A DNA stretch of 64,000 bases from Erythrobacter sp. EC-HK427 (GCF_902498745.1 NZ_LR701479.1:872292-936291); one strand, 5' to 3'; positions 47,075 to 57,659 are shown, numbered from the stretch's first letter. The notes: generated by a model from the sequence alone, not told the origin. Translations and numbers: made by a program.

Positions 47075-48276
47075 CGCAGCGCCTGCCGGAGCCCGCGGGC
47101 AAACGCCTCCCCAATCCCGGCGCGGGTAAAACGTTGCGCATCAGCCGAGCTTTGCCAATCGGCCAAGGCGGCCTTCAATCGCGCTTCGTCCCGCAGCAGC
47201 CGCGCCATTCCATCGGCAATCGCGTGATGTTCGTCCGGATCGACCCGCAACGCAAAGGGCGCATCGTCGAAATAGCCATCCACCGCGCGCCCTGCCGGAT
47301 AGAGAATCGGGAGGCCCGCAAACAGCGCTTCGGTAAACACCATGCCGAAACTCTCGCGCAGGCCGGGCAGCACGAAGCCGGCGGCGCGGTTCAACCGGGC
47401 GGGCAAGTCGGCGCTGGCGATGGGGCCTGCGAAACCCAGCCCCGGCACCTTGGCGAAGCGGGCGGCAAGGCTCTGCGCGAGCGCCGCGCTTCCTCCGCCG
47501 ACTATCTCCAGCCGCGCCTCCTCGTCCCGCTTGGCAAGGAGCGAAAGCGCATCCGCCATCCCGCGCAGATTCTTCCAGCGATGGCCCGCGAGATGGAACA
47601 CGCTCACCAAAACTTCGCCGCCCGCGCGCGGAGCGATCATGGTGTCGCACTCGAACGCACAGGGCAGAGCGATGCTTGGCCCTGTGCGCGCTCCGAGCCG
47701 GTCTTCAAGCAGCCGCAATGTCCATGGCGCGAAGGGGAAGACTACCCGCGCCTCGCGCAGGATCGCGGCAAAGCTGTGGCGCAAATCGGGGCGGGCGGCG
47801 GTAATCCGGCTGTCGGTATTGCCTTGCAGCGACAGGGCGAAGGGCACACCCAGACGCTGCGCCAGATGCCGGGCAACAATCCCTTCGATGGTGAGCTTGT
47901 GGCCGACGATCAGGTCCGGCCGCCAGTCCTTGCGCCAATGCTGGCCGAGCCGGTGCTCTAACTGGTGCTCCAGCCCCTGCGCCAGCCGCACCAGCGCGGT
48001 CTGGTGCAACACGCCTTTGGGCGGCGCGGCATAGGTGAAGGCGAGGCCCCGGTCGAAGGGCGTGGGCAGCCCGATCATCGCGTCCGCAGCGCCCGCTCCG
48101 CTCGCCAGCAAAGCCGCTTCCCGCGCCGACGGGGAGACACGGTTGAGGGAGATAACGCGGTGATCGAATTCGCCGGTGGTCAGCTCCAGCAGGCGCGCAA
48201 TCGCCTGCGTCTTCTCCGGCTGGATGGGATCGGGATAATCGCCCGAAAGATGCAGGATGCGCGGTCTGTCAGCCAT
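47071..48276 (-). CDS. Glycosyltransferase family 4
   Basis: A 401-residue GT-B glycosyltransferase. The N-terminal RILHLSGDYPDPIQPEKTQAI and the C-terminal LPGLRESFGMVFTEALFAGLPILYP with the EX7E motif are standard for GT4. The donor and linkage are not readable. The ATG at 48276 starts right before the first strand. It ends in the CTAG shared with the GT2 gene and follows wzc in the same direction, 26 bases away. Confidence 0.85.
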   Translation of the reverse strand: MADRPRILHLSGDYPDPIQPEKTQAIARLLELTTGEFDHRVISLNRVSPSAREAALLASGAGAADAMIGLPTPFDRGLAFTYAAPPKGVLHQTALVRLAQGLEHQLEHRLGQHWRKDWRPDLIVGHKLTIEGIVARHLAQRLGVPFALSLQGNTDSRITAARPDLRHSFAAILREARVVFPFAPWTLRLLEDRLGARTGPSIALPCAFECDTMIAPRAGGEVLVSVFHLAGHRWKNLRGMADALSLLAKRDEEARLEIVGGGSAALAQSLAARFAKVPGLGFAGPIASADLPARLNRAAGFVLPGLRESFGMVFTEALFAGLPILYPAGRAVDGYFDDAPFALRVDPDEHHAIADGMARLLRDEARLKAALADWQSSADAQRFTRAGIGEAFARGLRQALR

Positions 48277-48302
48277 GGCGCAGCAGCGCAGCACGCGCCC
48301 GC

Positions 48303-50516
48303 CTAGCGCGCATTCCCGCCTTCGCCGTAGCGGTAATACTGGTACTGGTAGGAGTAATCCTCCCCCACATCGAGCGCGCGGAACTTCGACAGCACGCCGC
48401 CGACCACCCGCGCGCCGCCTTCGCGCAGGCGGCGGATGCTGGCGCGGGTGCGGCCCGATGCCGCGCGGTTGGCCTCGATCACCAGCAGCGTCACATCGGC
48501 ATGGCGCGAAATCAGCGGCGCATCGGCAATGCCCAGCACCGGCGAGCTGTCGAGCAGGATGAGATCGTAATGCTCGCGCTGCGCGGCGATCAATTCTGCC
48601 AGCAGGCCCGAGGAAAGGACTTCGACGGGATTGTCGGGAATCCGCTCGATCGGCAGTACATCAAGCCCCGTCTGGTCATGCGGCAGCAGCGCCTCGGCCA
48701 GCGCGGCGCGGCCGTAAAGCACGGCCAACAGGCCGGTTTCCGGCTTTGTCCCGCTGAAAAGGCGCGCAAGCCGCGGGCGGCGCATATCGGTGTCGATCAG
48801 CAGCACCTTGCGCCCGACCATGGCAAACCGCCGCGCGAGCGCAATCGCTGTGGTGGTTTTGCCTTCGCCGCTTTCGCCGCTGGTGATGCTAATAACCTTG
48901 TGCCCTTCCTTCAGCACGTTGAAATCCAGCGTGGCACGGATGGCGGAATAGGCTTCGCTGACGGGGCTGAACCGGTCTTCCACCGCGTCAGCAATGGAAG
49001 CGGGATCGACATAGGGCGTTTGCCCGATGATCGGCAGGCCCACCTTCTGTTCGACATCCTGCGCCGAACGGATGCGGTCGTCGAAAATCTCGCGCAGCAG
49101 CGCAAGGCCCACGGCAAGCCCGATACCCGCCACAAGGCCCGCCAGCAGATTACGCAGCAGGTTCGGTTCAACCGGCCCGCCGGGCGCGATAGCCGGATCG
49201 ATCCGGCTGATCGTGCTGGTTCCCAGATTGGCCGCCGAGGCGATCTGGTTGTAGCGATCAAGGAGGTTCGAAAGCTGGAACCGCAGCGCCTGCGCATCGC
49301 GTTCGAGCAGATTGTACTGCACCCGCTCATCCTGCTCCGCCAGTGCGGAATTGGCCGAACGTTCCAGCTCCCGCCCCAGCGCCGCCTCCTGCCGCTGTGC
49401 CACTTCGTAGGCGCTGCGGATAGAGCGGCGGATATCGGCTTCGGCGCGTGCCTTGCGCTCTTCGGTTTCGGCGATCTCGGCCACAACTTCGCGCAGATCA
49501 GGATAATCGTCGAGATAACGCTGGCGCAATTGCGCTTCCCGCGCGCGCAGCGTGGCGAGCTGTGCGGCGAGCGCCTGCACCTGCGCGTTTTGCTGCACTT
49601 CGGGCAGTTGCGCGGCGGGCAATCCCGACACCGCCTGCCAGCGTTCCTGCGCGCGGATCCGGTCGGCGCGCGCCTCGCCATAGGCCTGGTTGACGCGGGC
49701 GAGATTGCTGGCGGTGAGAGTGGGGGCAGTGCCAGCCTCACCGCTGTCGCTATCCTCGCCCGTGGCAATGCCTGGGCCGATAATCGCATTGCGCCGCGCA
49801 AAATCGATCGCCTCTCGTTCGGCTTCCTGCAAGCGGATGCGGGTGTCGGCGATCTGCTCTTCGAGAAATTCGCGGGCAAAAGCGTTGGTTTCCAGACTGC
49901 GCGCGACGTCCTGCCTGAGCAGGTTCTCGCTCAGCGAATTGGCGATGCTGGCGGCGAGCTGCGGATCGGTCGAGCGGAAGGCGAGGGTAATGACGCGCGA
50001 ATCGTAAGGCACATCGGTGCTGACCCCGCCCTGCACGATCGCCGCAGCCGCGCCGCGCCGTTCGGCCAGCCACGCCTCGTCACTTTTGCCGACAGGCTGC
50101 CCGTCGCGCAGCATGTCGCCCAGCAGCGCCTCATTATCCTCCAGCCCCAAATCCTCGACCACCGCCAGCGCCATCGTGCGGCTTTCGGCAACCTCGGCAA
50201 TGGTGCGCATCACTGCGCCCACTTCGTTGGCGGAGACATAGCGTTCGAGGTCTTCTCCCGTCACCGTCGCCCCGCTCGGCGGGTCATAGCGGATCGTGGT
50301 TTGCGCCTCGTAGACCGGGGTCATCAGCAAAGTCAGGATCAGCGCCAGCAAGGCGGTGAGCGCGGTGACGATCACCAGCACATAACGCTGCCGCCACAGG
50401 ATGCCGCGAATCGAGGCAAAGGTGATTTCGCCAAACAGCCCGCGCCCCGTCCTTCCGGGCGCGGCCAGATAGCTGTCGAGAAAGGGCGCGCTGCCTGCGG
50501 GGTCGCTCTGTGCCAT
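48303..50516 (-). CDS. wzc: Wzc-like polysaccharide co-polymerase and tyrosine autokinase
   Basis: A 737-residue bacterial tyrosine kinase controlling polymer length and export. The Wzz domain is flanked by two transmembrane helices (about residues 45-66 and 450-470), with a periplasmic coiled coil between. The cytoplasmic kinase has Walker A SGESGEGKTT (Lys553), Walker A' VLLIDTDMRRPRL and Walker B LILLDSSPV. The C-terminal tail YSYQYQYYRYGEGG is the tyrosine cluster that is autophosphorylated. It lies 12 bases after wza in the same operon. Confidence 0.94.
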   Translation of the reverse strand: MAQSDPAGSAPFLDSYLAAPGRTGRGLFGEITFASIRGILWRQRYVLVIVTALTALLALILTLLMTPVYEAQTTIRYDPPSGATVTGEDLERYVSANEVGAVMRTIAEVAESRTMALAVVEDLGLEDNEALLGDMLRDGQPVGKSDEAWLAERRGAAAAIVQGGVSTDVPYDSRVITLAFRSTDPQLAASIANSLSENLLRQDVARSLETNAFAREFLEEQIADTRIRLQEAEREAIDFARRNAIIGPGIATGEDSDSGEAGTAPTLTASNLARVNQAYGEARADRIRAQERWQAVSGLPAAQLPEVQQNAQVQALAAQLATLRAREAQLRQRYLDDYPDLREVVAEIAETEERKARAEADIRRSIRSAYEVAQRQEAALGRELERSANSALAEQDERVQYNLLERDAQALRFQLSNLLDRYNQIASAANLGTSTISRIDPAIAPGGPVEPNLLRNLLAGLVAGIGLAVGLALLREIFDDRIRSAQDVEQKVGLPIIGQTPYVDPASIADAVEDRFSPVSEAYSAIRATLDFNVLKEGHKVISITSGESGEGKTTTAIALARRFAMVGRKVLLIDTDMRRPRLARLFSGTKPETGLLAVLYGRAALAEALLPHDQTGLDVLPIERIPDNPVEVLSSGLLAELIAAQREHYDLILLDSSPVLGIADAPLISRHADVTLLVIEANRAASGRTRASIRRLREGGARVVGGVLSKFRALDVGEDYSYQYQYYRYGEGGNAR

Positions 50517-50528
50517 TGCGCGCGCCGC

Positions 50529-51251
50529 CTAAAGACTGGTGAACAGGCCGAATGCGGGAAGCGTCCGCAACAGATCCTGCCAGAATTGCGAGAGATTGTC
50601 GGTGCCGACGACGATCCGGTCCCCGGGTTGCAGCACCGGATCGACCATTTGCCCGGCGCGCACCGCAACATAATCGAACCGGCCCACTTGCATTCCGGCC
50701 GCCGTCTCGCGGAAAATCGCGACATCGCGCAGATCGGACACGCGCGTGGCACCTTCGGCCAGCGCCAGCCCGCCCGATAGCCGCGTGCCCGGCGCAAACT
50801 GGTAAACGCCGGGGGTTTCGACCGAGCCTTCGACCGTTATCAGATGCGAGCCATAGGCCAGCACATTCACCGCCACGCGCGGGTCTCGCAAGAAACGCGC
50901 CCCCAGTCGCTGCTCGATCTCGCGCCCGACTTCGCTGCTGCTGCGGCCCGCCATCTGCACATCGCCGATCAAGGGCACGGCGACCACGCCGTCCGCCGCA
51001 ATCAGCACGCTTTCAAGCGAGATATCCTCTTCGCCAAAAACGTTGACCGCCACCGAATCGCCGGGGCGCAGGACATAGGCATCAACCACGGCGGGGGCGA
51101 AAACGACTTGCCCCATGGCGGGGCTGACAACCGGATCAATCGCGCCTGCGGGAACCGGCTGCGTTGCGACACAGCCGGACACAGCAGCAGCGATGACGCA
51201 AAGCGCCACGCTGTAGACCGGTGTCCGTGTTTGCGTGGCCTTTATCGGCAT
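50529..51251 (-). CDS. wza: Outer-membrane polysaccharide export lipoprotein
   Basis: A 240-residue export protein of the Wza family. The signal peptide ends in a lipobox AAAVSGC. The poly-export domain is marked by YVLRPGDSVAVNVFGEEDIS and is followed by one SLBB domain (ITVEGSVETPGVYQF). It is shorter than E. coli Wza and lacks the C-terminal membrane helix region in full form, as usual for the group 'short' alphaproteobacterial members. The ATG at 51251 is the best start, though without a strong ribosome binding site. wzc follows. Confidence 0.9.
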   Translation of the reverse strand: MPIKATQTRTPVYSVALCVIAAAVSGCVATQPVPAGAIDPVVSPAMGQVVFAPAVVDAYVLRPGDSVAVNVFGEEDISLESVLIAADGVVAVPLIGDVQMAGRSSSEVGREIEQRLGARFLRDPRVAVNVLAYGSHLITVEGSVETPGVYQFAPGTRLSGGLALAEGATRVSDLRDVAIFRETAAGMQVGRFDYVAVRAGQMVDPVLQPGDRIVVGTDNLSQFWQDLLRTLPAFGLFTSL

Positions 51252-51402
51252 CGTCGGGTCAGCACTGCCTGTCAGTTTTTCTGACACGTTGCCTAGCGCA
51301 ATCAAATGCGGCAGTGCAACGCTGCTCGGACGATAAGCGGGGAGTTTGCCGTTTGCAGCCGCTTCCGCCTGCCCCAGTGCGGCCTGCGAGCCGGAGAAAA
51401 GC

Positions 51403-51900
51403 GTGAGTTTTCCTGCCCTTCTCGGCATCCTGTCATATTGTGTAACCGCGCTTGCCTGCGGGTTGGCGTGGCGCGCGAGCCGGCACGGATTCTGGCTTGG
51501 GCTGGGCGGCGTGTTTTTGGCGCTGGTGGCGTGGCGATTCGCGGGCGCGGAAGAGCTGCTCCGCGATGGCCTGCGCACCCAATTGGCGAGCCGCGACCTC
51601 TATGCAGGACGGCGCGCCATTCAGGGGGTGATCGCGGGGCTCGTGCTGCTGGCGGGGGCCGGTGTGGGCGCATGGCTTTGGCGGCGACGCAGCAGGCCGG
51701 GTGCGCGGCAGCGCGCGCAATGGTGGGCCGAACTCGCGCTGGCGGGGCTCGGCGGGCTTATCCTCCTGCGGCTGATCTCCTTCTCGCCGATTGACCGGCT
51801 GCTGTATGGCGGCCCGGTGCATCTCAACTGGTTCCTTGAAGGCGGGCTGGTTGCGGTATGCGCGATGGCTGCCATCAGCGTCTGGCGACGAAATGGCTGA
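51403..51900 (+). CDS. Four-helix membrane protein in the polysaccharide locus
   Basis: A 165-residue protein with four likely transmembrane segments (residues ~5-22, 27-42, 62-83, 103-123) and a fifth near the C-terminus. GTG at 51403 has GGAG six bases upstream. No family is recognised. It diverges from wza and overlaps the following transferase by eight bases, so it is part of the polysaccharide transcript and may help anchor the transferase. Confidence 0.62.
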   Translation: MSFPALLGILSYCVTALACGLAWRASRHGFWLGLGGVFLALVAWRFAGAEELLRDGLRTQLASRDLYAGRRAIQGVIAGLVLLAGAGVGAWLWRRRSRPGARQRAQWWAELALAGLGGLILLRLISFSPIDRLLYGGPVHLNWFLEGGLVAVCAMAAISVWRRNG

Positions 51901-52918
51901 GCCTGCGCCCGCTCCGCTGCTATGCCTTGCCGCGTCGGGTGGCGGGCATTTGCGGCAGTTGCTCCAGATGCGCGGCTTCTGGAGCGATTATCCGCATTTC
52001 TTCGTGACCGAGGATACCGCGCTCGGGCGCTCGCTGGCGGAGCGGGAAGAGGTGCATTTCGTGCCGCATTTCGCGCTGGGGCAAGCGCGGCTGGGGCGCA
52101 AGCGGGCGATGCTGGGAGGCGCATGGCAGAGCCTGTGGCGATCACTCGCCATCATCCGCACAAAGCGCCCGCAATGGGTCATCACAACGGGTGCAGGCTC
52201 GCAGACCTTCGTCGTGCTCTGGGCGCGGCTGCTGGGCGCGCGGATCGTGCTGATCGACAGTTTTGCGCGGTTCCATGCGCCCAGCGGTTTTGCGCGCGTC
52301 GCCCGCTATCTGGCGCACCATGTGATTGCGCAGGCAGAGCCGGTGGGCGCGGCGCTGCGGGCCGAGGCGGTGTTCGATCCGATCGTGCCAAGCAGCGCCC
52401 CGCCCCCGGCCAAGGAGCCGCTGATGCTCGCCACCGTCGGCGCGACGCTGCCTTTCCCGCGCTTGGTTGATCTGGTCTACGAGGCAAAGGCGCGCGGAAT
52501 GATCGGCGAGCAGGTGCTGGTGCAGTGCGGGGACGCGGAGGCTGCCTCTGCCCCCGATGTCGACACGGTCACAACGCTTTCGCAGGAGGCTATGCAGGAT
52601 GTCCTGCGCCGCGCCCGCGTGGTCATCTGCCACGGCGGCACCGGCTCGATGCTCGGCGCGCTGGAGCAGCATTGCCATGTGATCGTCATCCCCCGGGAGG
52701 CAGGCGCGGGCGAGCATTATGACGACCACCAGCACGAAATCGCCGAGGCTTTCGCAGCGCGCGGTCTGGTGCAGGTGGCGCATGATGCGAAGAGCCTTGG
52801 CCAATGTCTCGCCGCCATCGAGACCCGCGCGCCGCTGGCCGTGCACAGCGATTATGGCGCGCTGTGCGACCATTTGCGCCACCTTATCGGCCCTGCGGAC
52901 ACACCCCAGGCGCAATAG
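51893..52918 (+). CDS. Fused PssD-PssE-type (Alg14-Alg13-like) glycosyltransferase
   Basis: A 341-residue protein. The N-terminal half, LCLAASGGGHLRQLLQM to GSQTFVVLWARLLG, is Alg14/PssD-like, giving the membrane-facing acceptor half. The C-terminal half, LATVGATLPFPRLVDLV to VVICHGGTGSMLGALE, is Alg13/PssE-like with the donor-binding HGGTGS loop. In Rhizobium these are two proteins acting as a glucuronosyltransferase; here they form one chain. Glucuronic acid transfer early in repeat assembly is plausible. It overlaps the membrane protein upstream by eight bases. Confidence 0.82.
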   Translation: MAEPAPAPLLCLAASGGGHLRQLLQMRGFWSDYPHFFVTEDTALGRSLAEREEVHFVPHFALGQARLGRKRAMLGGAWQSLWRSLAIIRTKRPQWVITTGAGSQTFVVLWARLLGARIVLIDSFARFHAPSGFARVARYLAHHVIAQAEPVGAALRAEAVFDPIVPSSAPPPAKEPLMLATVGATLPFPRLVDLVYEAKARGMIGEQVLVQCGDAEAASAPDVDTVTTLSQEAMQDVLRRARVVICHGGTGSMLGALEQHCHVIVIPREAGAGEHYDDHQHEIAEAFAARGLVQVAHDAKSLGQCLAAIETRAPLAVHSDYGALCDHLRHLIGPADTPQAQ

Positions 52919-52997
52919 GGCGCGCTTTTGCCAAACCCGCGCTTGAAACTCCGCCGCAAATACGCTTTTGCACCTGCGAACACCAAAGGGGTCCCGA

Positions 52998-54059
52998 ATG
53001 TCCAAGAAAGCTCTCATCACCGGCGTGACCGGACAGGACGGGGCCTATCTCTCGCATCTGCTGCTGGAAAAGGGGTATGAAGTGCACGGCGTGAAGCGCC
53101 GTTCTTCCAGCTTCAATACGGGCCGGATCGAGGATATCTATCAAGACCCGCATGTCGATAACCAGCGGTTCCACCTGCATTATGGCGACCTGACCGACAG
53201 CACCAACCTGATCCGCATCATGCAGGAAGTGCAGCCTGACGAGGTGTATAACCTTGCCGCGCAAAGCCATGTCGCGGTTAGCTTCGAAACGCCCGAATAC
53301 ACCGCCAATGCCGATGCCATCGGCACGCTGCGGCTGCTGGAGGCGATTCGCATTCTGAAACTGGAAGAGAAGACCCGCTTCTATCAGGCATCCACCAGCG
53401 AACTCTATGGTCTGGTGCAGGAAGTGCCACAGCGCGAGACGACGCCCTTTTATCCGCGGAGCCCCTATGCTGCCGCCAAGCTCTATGCTTACTGGATCAC
53501 AGTGAATTACCGCGAGGCCTACGGCATCCACGCCAGCAACGGCATTCTGTTCAATCACGAAAGCCCCTTGCGCGGCGAGACTTTCGTCACCCGCAAGATC
53601 ACCCGCGCGGCGGCGGCGATTGCGCTGGGGCGGCAGGAAAAGCTCTATCTCGGCAATCTCGATGCCAAGCGCGATTGGGGCCATGCACGCGAATATGTGC
53701 GCGGAATGTGGCTGATGGTGCAGCAGGACGAGGCGGATGATTACGTGCTCGCCACCGGCATCACCACCGAAGTGCGCGAATTTGTGCGCTGGGCGTTCGA
53801 AGATGCGGGCATTCCGGTCGAGTTTCGCGGCGAGGGCGTGAACGAGAAGGGCTATGCACTCAGCGATGGCCGCTGCCTGATCGCAGTCGATCCGCGCTAT
53901 TTCCGCCCCACCGAAGTCGAATTGCTGCTGGGCGATCCGGCGAAGGCCAAGCAAAAGCTCGGCTGGGAGCATGAAACCTCTCCGCGCGAGCTGGCGCGCG
54001 AAATGGTGCTCGCCGATCTCGAAGCGATGAAGGCCGAACCTATCGCGGGTTTCGACTGA
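52998..54059 (+). CDS. gmd: GDP-mannose 4,6-dehydratase
   Basis: A 353-residue extended SDR enzyme, first step from GDP-mannose to GDP-L-fucose. [18 protein letters not shown] is the NADP loop; [23 protein letters not shown] and [10 protein letters not shown] carry the binding and catalytic residues; [16 protein letters not shown] is the family's C-terminal signature. AAAGGGG precedes the ATG at 52998. The last base of its stop is the first base of fcl (TGATG). Confidence 0.96.
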   Translation: MSKKALITGVTGQDGAYLSHLLLEKGYEVHGVKRRSSSFNTGRIEDIYQDPHVDNQRFHLHYGDLTDSTNLIRIMQEVQPDEVYNLAAQSHVAVSFETPEYTANADAIGTLRLLEAIRILKLEEKTRFYQASTSELYGLVQEVPQRETTPFYPRSPYAAAKLYAYWITVNYREAYGIHASNGILFNHESPLRGETFVTRKITRAAAAIALGRQEKLYLGNLDAKRDWGHAREYVRGMWLMVQQDEADDYVLATGITTEVREFVRWAFEDAGIPVEFRGEGVNEKGYALSDGRCLIAVDPRYFRPTEVELLLGDPAKAKQKLGWEHETSPRELAREMVLADLEAMKAEPIAGFD

Positions 54060-54997
54060 TGGCCTATGATCTGGCGGGCAAGCGGATCTATGTCGCCGGC
54101 CACAAGGGCATGGTCGGCAGCGCGATTGTGCGGCGGCTGGCCAGCGAACAATGCGAGGTTCTGACCAGCGACCGCGCCACCGATCTGCGCGAGCAGGCAG
54201 CGGTGCGGGACTGGTTCGCGGCGAACACACCCAATGCGGTGATTGTGGCGGCGGCCAAAGTCGGCGGGATTCTGGCGAATGACAGCTATCCGGCCGAATT
54301 TCTCTACGACAATCTGATGATCGAGGCGAATGTGATCGAGGCGGCCCACCGCAACGGCGCGGAAAAGCTGCTCTTTCTCGGCTCCTCCTGCATTTACCCC
54401 AAGCTCGCGCCGCAGCCGATCCCCGAGGATGCGCTGCTCACCGGCCCGCTGGAGCCGACCAACGAATGGTACGCCATTGCCAAAATCGCCGGGATCAAGC
54501 TGTGCCAGGCGTATCGGCGGCAATATGGCGCGGATTTCATCAGCGCGATGCCGACCAATCTCTACGGCCCCGGCGACAATTTCGATCTCGCCAACAGTCA
54601 CGTCCTCCCCGCGCTGATCCGCAAGGCGCATGAAGCTAGGCAAGCGGGCGCGGACAGCATCGAGATCTGGGGCACCGGCTCCCCGCGCCGCGAATTTCTC
54701 CATGTCGATGATCTCGCCGATGGCTGCGTATTCCTGCTGAAGACCTATTCGGGCGAGGAACACGTAAACCTCGGCTCAGGTGCCGATCTGCCGATTATCG
54801 AGCTTGCGCAGATGGTGTGCGAGGTTGTCGGCTTCACCGGCGCTATCACCAAGGATGCCAGCAAGCCCGATGGCACGCCGCGCAAGCTGATGAGCGGGGC
54901 CAAAATCGCCGCCATGGGCTGGAAACCGCAGATCGCACTGCGCGACGGGATCGCCGATGCCTACCGCGCCTTTCTGGCGGGCGAACGCAAGAACTAA
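54059..54997 (+). CDS. fcl: GDP-L-fucose synthase
   Basis: A 312-residue SDR epimerase/reductase converting GDP-4-keto-6-deoxymannose to GDP-L-fucose. [18 protein letters not shown] is the NADP site, FLGSSCIYP holds the catalytic Ser/Cys, and [11 protein letters not shown] the Tyr and Lys. It is coupled to gmd by a one-base overlap. Fucose is therefore a likely constituent of the polymer in addition to rhamnose. The stop interlocks with that of the convergent priming transferase (CTAA). Confidence 0.96.
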   Translation: MAYDLAGKRIYVAGHKGMVGSAIVRRLASEQCEVLTSDRATDLREQAAVRDWFAANTPNAVIVAAAKVGGILANDSYPAEFLYDNLMIEANVIEAAHRNGAEKLLFLGSSCIYPKLAPQPIPEDALLTGPLEPTNEWYAIAKIAGIKLCQAYRRQYGADFISAMPTNLYGPGDNFDLANSHVLPALIRKAHEARQAGADSIEIWGTGSPRREFLHVDDLADGCVFLLKTYSGEEHVNLGSGADLPIIELAQMVCEVVGFTGAITKDASKPDGTPRKLMSGAKIAAMGWKPQIALRDGIADAYRAFLAGERKN

Positions 54998-56478
54998 AAC
55001 GCCCGTTCGTGCCGCAGCACTTGCAGCGTGCGCGCCAGAATCGCGATATCGCGCCACAGGCTCCAGCCTTGCATATATTCCAGATCAGCGAGCAGGCGGC
55101 TGGTCAGATCGGCCTCGCAATCGGTCGCACCGCGCAGGCCGCGCACCTGTGCAAGTCCGGTGAGGCCGGGCCGCAGGCCGTGGCGCTGCCAGTAGGTGTC
55201 ATCGACTTGCCAGAACAGCTTCTGCCCCGCCTTTGAACCCAGCGCGTGCGGGCGCGGGCCGACCATGCTCATTTCGCCTTTCAGCACGTTGATGAGCTGC
55301 GGCAGCTCGTCGATACTGGTGCGGCGAATGAGGCGCCCGACCCGCGTGACCCTCGCATCATCCTTGGCGGCCGATTGGGCGCCTGTGGCGTCACCCTCGC
55401 GCATCGAGCGGAATTTGAGGATATCGAACAGCCGGTTGCCGCGGCCCATGCGTTGCTGGACGAACAGCACCGGCCCGCCATCCTCCAGCTTGATGAGCAG
55501 AGCCGTGACCAGCAGCAGCGGCGAGAGCAGCACCAAACCCAGACCCGACACCACCAGATCGAACAAGCGCTTCGCCACCCGTGCGCGGATGCCCATCTGC
55601 CCGGCGGAAACCTTGAGCGCGGAAATGCCCGCTTCCTCGTGATGCACCACGCCGATGGCCCCGATCTCGCGAACAAGCTGGTGCGTCACTTCGCCATGGA
55701 TGCTGGTGCCTTTGAGCACCTGCGCCCAGGCGGCGCGGGTTTCGGCGGGGCAGGAGACGATCACCTGATCCATATTGCGCAAATAGCGGCTCAACCGGTC
55801 GAGCGCCTGCGGATCGTCCAGATCGGGCACAAGGCCGTGCTCGCCCGCATCGATATGCAGCGCGTGCGCCAGCGTCAGCGGCGGGCCGCCCGCCAGTAGC
55901 ACCAGCCGGTTCTGCGCCGTGCCACCCCAGCGCCGCCGGACGAAACGCACCATGGCGATCCGCGACAGCAGGATGGGGACAATCGCGCTGGCCAGCCCCA
56001 CCGCAAAGACCATGCGCGAGAGCTCGGCATTGCTCTTGGCGAAAAAGGCCAGCAGGTTGAGCAGCGCCGCCGACAGCACCAGCGCGACCAGCGCGCGCAA
56101 GGATGTCGCCTGCCAGTCGGTCAGCGCGCGGCGCGAATAGGTGCCGTTATACAGCGCAATCGTCAGATAGAGCGGCAGGATGATATAGGCCGAGACCATC
56201 CCGCGTTCGAGCAGCGACCAATTGTCGAGCGTGTTGAAATACAGCACCGAGACGGCGAAGAACGTCGCCAGAATGCTAATAACATCGCCCGCCAGCAGCG
56301 CCAGATAGGCCTGCAAACGCTTGCGTTCGAGCGAGGGGAGCAGCCCGTGCGTCGGGACAAGCGGGAGGACGCGGCCGGATGAATCATTGGCCGGAACGGG
56401 CGGCGCGAGTTCGCCGCCTTCCCCTTCTGGAAAGCTGCTGCCGGCAGTGAAATCGCGGCTATGCGCGGTATCGTCCAT
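54994..56478 (-). CDS. Priming polyprenyl glycosylphosphotransferase
   Basis: A 494-residue protein of the WbaP/WcaJ/ExoY-type family that transfers a sugar-1-phosphate to undecaprenyl phosphate, starting each repeat unit. About four N-terminal helices (residues 55-165) and a Rossmann-like linker precede the catalytic bacterial sugar transferase domain from about residue 300: [46 protein letters not shown], and VGPRPH. All family motifs are intact. It reads against the rest of the locus and marks its right edge. Confidence 0.92.
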   Translation of the reverse strand: MDDTAHSRDFTAGSSFPEGEGGELAPPVPANDSSGRVLPLVPTHGLLPSLERKRLQAYLALLAGDVISILATFFAVSVLYFNTLDNWSLLERGMVSAYIILPLYLTIALYNGTYSRRALTDWQATSLRALVALVLSAALLNLLAFFAKSNAELSRMVFAVGLASAIVPILLSRIAMVRFVRRRWGGTAQNRLVLLAGGPPLTLAHALHIDAGEHGLVPDLDDPQALDRLSRYLRNMDQVIVSCPAETRAAWAQVLKGTSIHGEVTHQLVREIGAIGVVHHEEAGISALKVSAGQMGIRARVAKRLFDLVVSGLGLVLLSPLLLVTALLIKLEDGGPVLFVQQRMGRGNRLFDILKFRSMREGDATGAQSAAKDDARVTRVGRLIRRTSIDELPQLINVLKGEMSMVGPRPHALGSKAGQKLFWQVDDTYWQRHGLRPGLTGLAQVRGLRGATDCEADLTSRLLADLEYMQGWSLWRDIAILARTLQVLRHERAF

Positions 56479-56624
56479 CGTCGTTAAAGTCTCTGCCCGG
56501 CAGGATGCCGCGCGTCTCGGTAAAACTACCTATAACAGAGATCGGAAATCTTAACCCTCCACAAGCGGCGTTCTGCGCAAGTTTTGCGCCATTTTACGTC
56601 TGCTTGGTTCGTTTCGCGCGATAA

Positions 56625-57659
56625 TCAGCGCCGTGCGGCGGCGTAGCGGGCGATTTGGGTCAGTTCGCGAGCCAGCAGCAGCTCCGCCGTCTGGCTGTTC
56701 GCCAGCAGCGAACGGTGCAGATCGGCGAGGCGCGGGACGAGCCGTTCCAGCTTGCCCCCGCTCCACCGCATCAGCTGGTCTCCCACTTCGCGGTGTTCCT
56801 TGAAGAACACGCCATTGGCGCGAAGGAAGCTCTTCATATCATCCCCGCGCCGCAGCCGGGGCGCGAGCGTGGCGAGTTGCACCGCGCGCCGTTCCAGCGC
56901 CAGCACCACCGCGACGGGATTGAGCGACACTTCGCGCATTCGCGCCAGTTCGCCGGGCAGCTTGCCCAGCTCCCCGCCCAGCGCGGCATTGACGATCGGC
57001 ATAAAGCCGTCCTCCTCGGTGCTCGCACCAATCGCGTCCCACGCCGCCTGGTCGGCGCGCTTGGGCGCTTGCGGCGAGGCATCGAGATACAGCGCGAGCT
57101 TCTCGACTTCGGATTGCGCCAGCCGCACATCGAGCCCAGCAGCGCGGGCAATCGTTTCGGCGAGCGCGCCTTCCAGCCGCATTCCGGCCGCATCGGCCAT
57201 GGCCCGCACATCGCTTGTCACAGAGCCGAGATCAGGCGGATAGAATATCCCCACAAGCGCATCGTCGCGGTTCAGCAGCAATTTGGCGCTGCGCGATTTG
57301 TCGGTGGCGGACGTGGCGATGATGAAGATCGGCCAGCCCTCGCTCACTTCGCCCCGGTCCACCAGTTCGCACCAGCTTTCCAGCGCGGCGCAGGCATCCT
57401 CGCCCGACACGCGGGCGACGATATGGCGGGTATCGCCAAACAGCGAGGTGGAGCGCGCCTCGTCCACCAGCCGCGCGGGATCGGATTTGAGATCGCCGCC
57501 AGAGAGATCAACCCGCTCGCCCGCATCGGGCAGGGCTTCGATGATTTTGGCAGCGGCGGCAGAAGCGCCCGCCTCGTCCTGCCCGCACAGGAAATAGAGG
57601 CGGCAACGCGCGCCCGCCCGCTTGGCGGTTTGCAGGAAATCGCGATTGCTGGCCTTCAC
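56625..57659 (-). CDS. holA: DNA polymerase III delta subunit
   Basis: A 344-residue clamp-loader subunit. The N-terminal CRLYFLCGQDEAGASAAAAKII and the pattern of a degenerate AAA+ fold with a helical C-terminal collar (LLANSQTAELLLARELTQIA) match HolA. The start is GTG at 57659, overlapping the lptE stop (GTGA). The order DUF3576-leuS-lptE-holA is conserved in alphaproteobacteria and supports the call. Confidence 0.9.
   Translation of the reverse strand: MKASNRDFLQTAKRAGARCRLYFLCGQDEAGASAAAAKIIEALPDAGERVDLSGGDLKSDPARLVDEARSTSLFGDTRHIVARVSGEDACAALESWCELVDRGEVSEGWPIFIIATSATDKSRSAKLLLNRDDALVGIFYPPDLGSVTSDVRAMADAAGMRLEGALAETIARAAGLDVRLAQSEVEKLALYLDASPQAPKRADQAAWDAIGASTEEDGFMPIVNAALGGELGKLPGELARMREVSLNPVAVVLALERRAVQLATLAPRLRRGDDMKSFLRANGVFFKEHREVGDQLMRWSGGKLERLVPRLADLHRSLLANSQTAELLLARELTQIARYAAARR

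Noticed and set aside
48501-50780. A 759-codon plus-strand frame over wzc and wza
   Set aside because: It is the antisense of two clear genes with intact motifs; no start signal and no recognisable domain.
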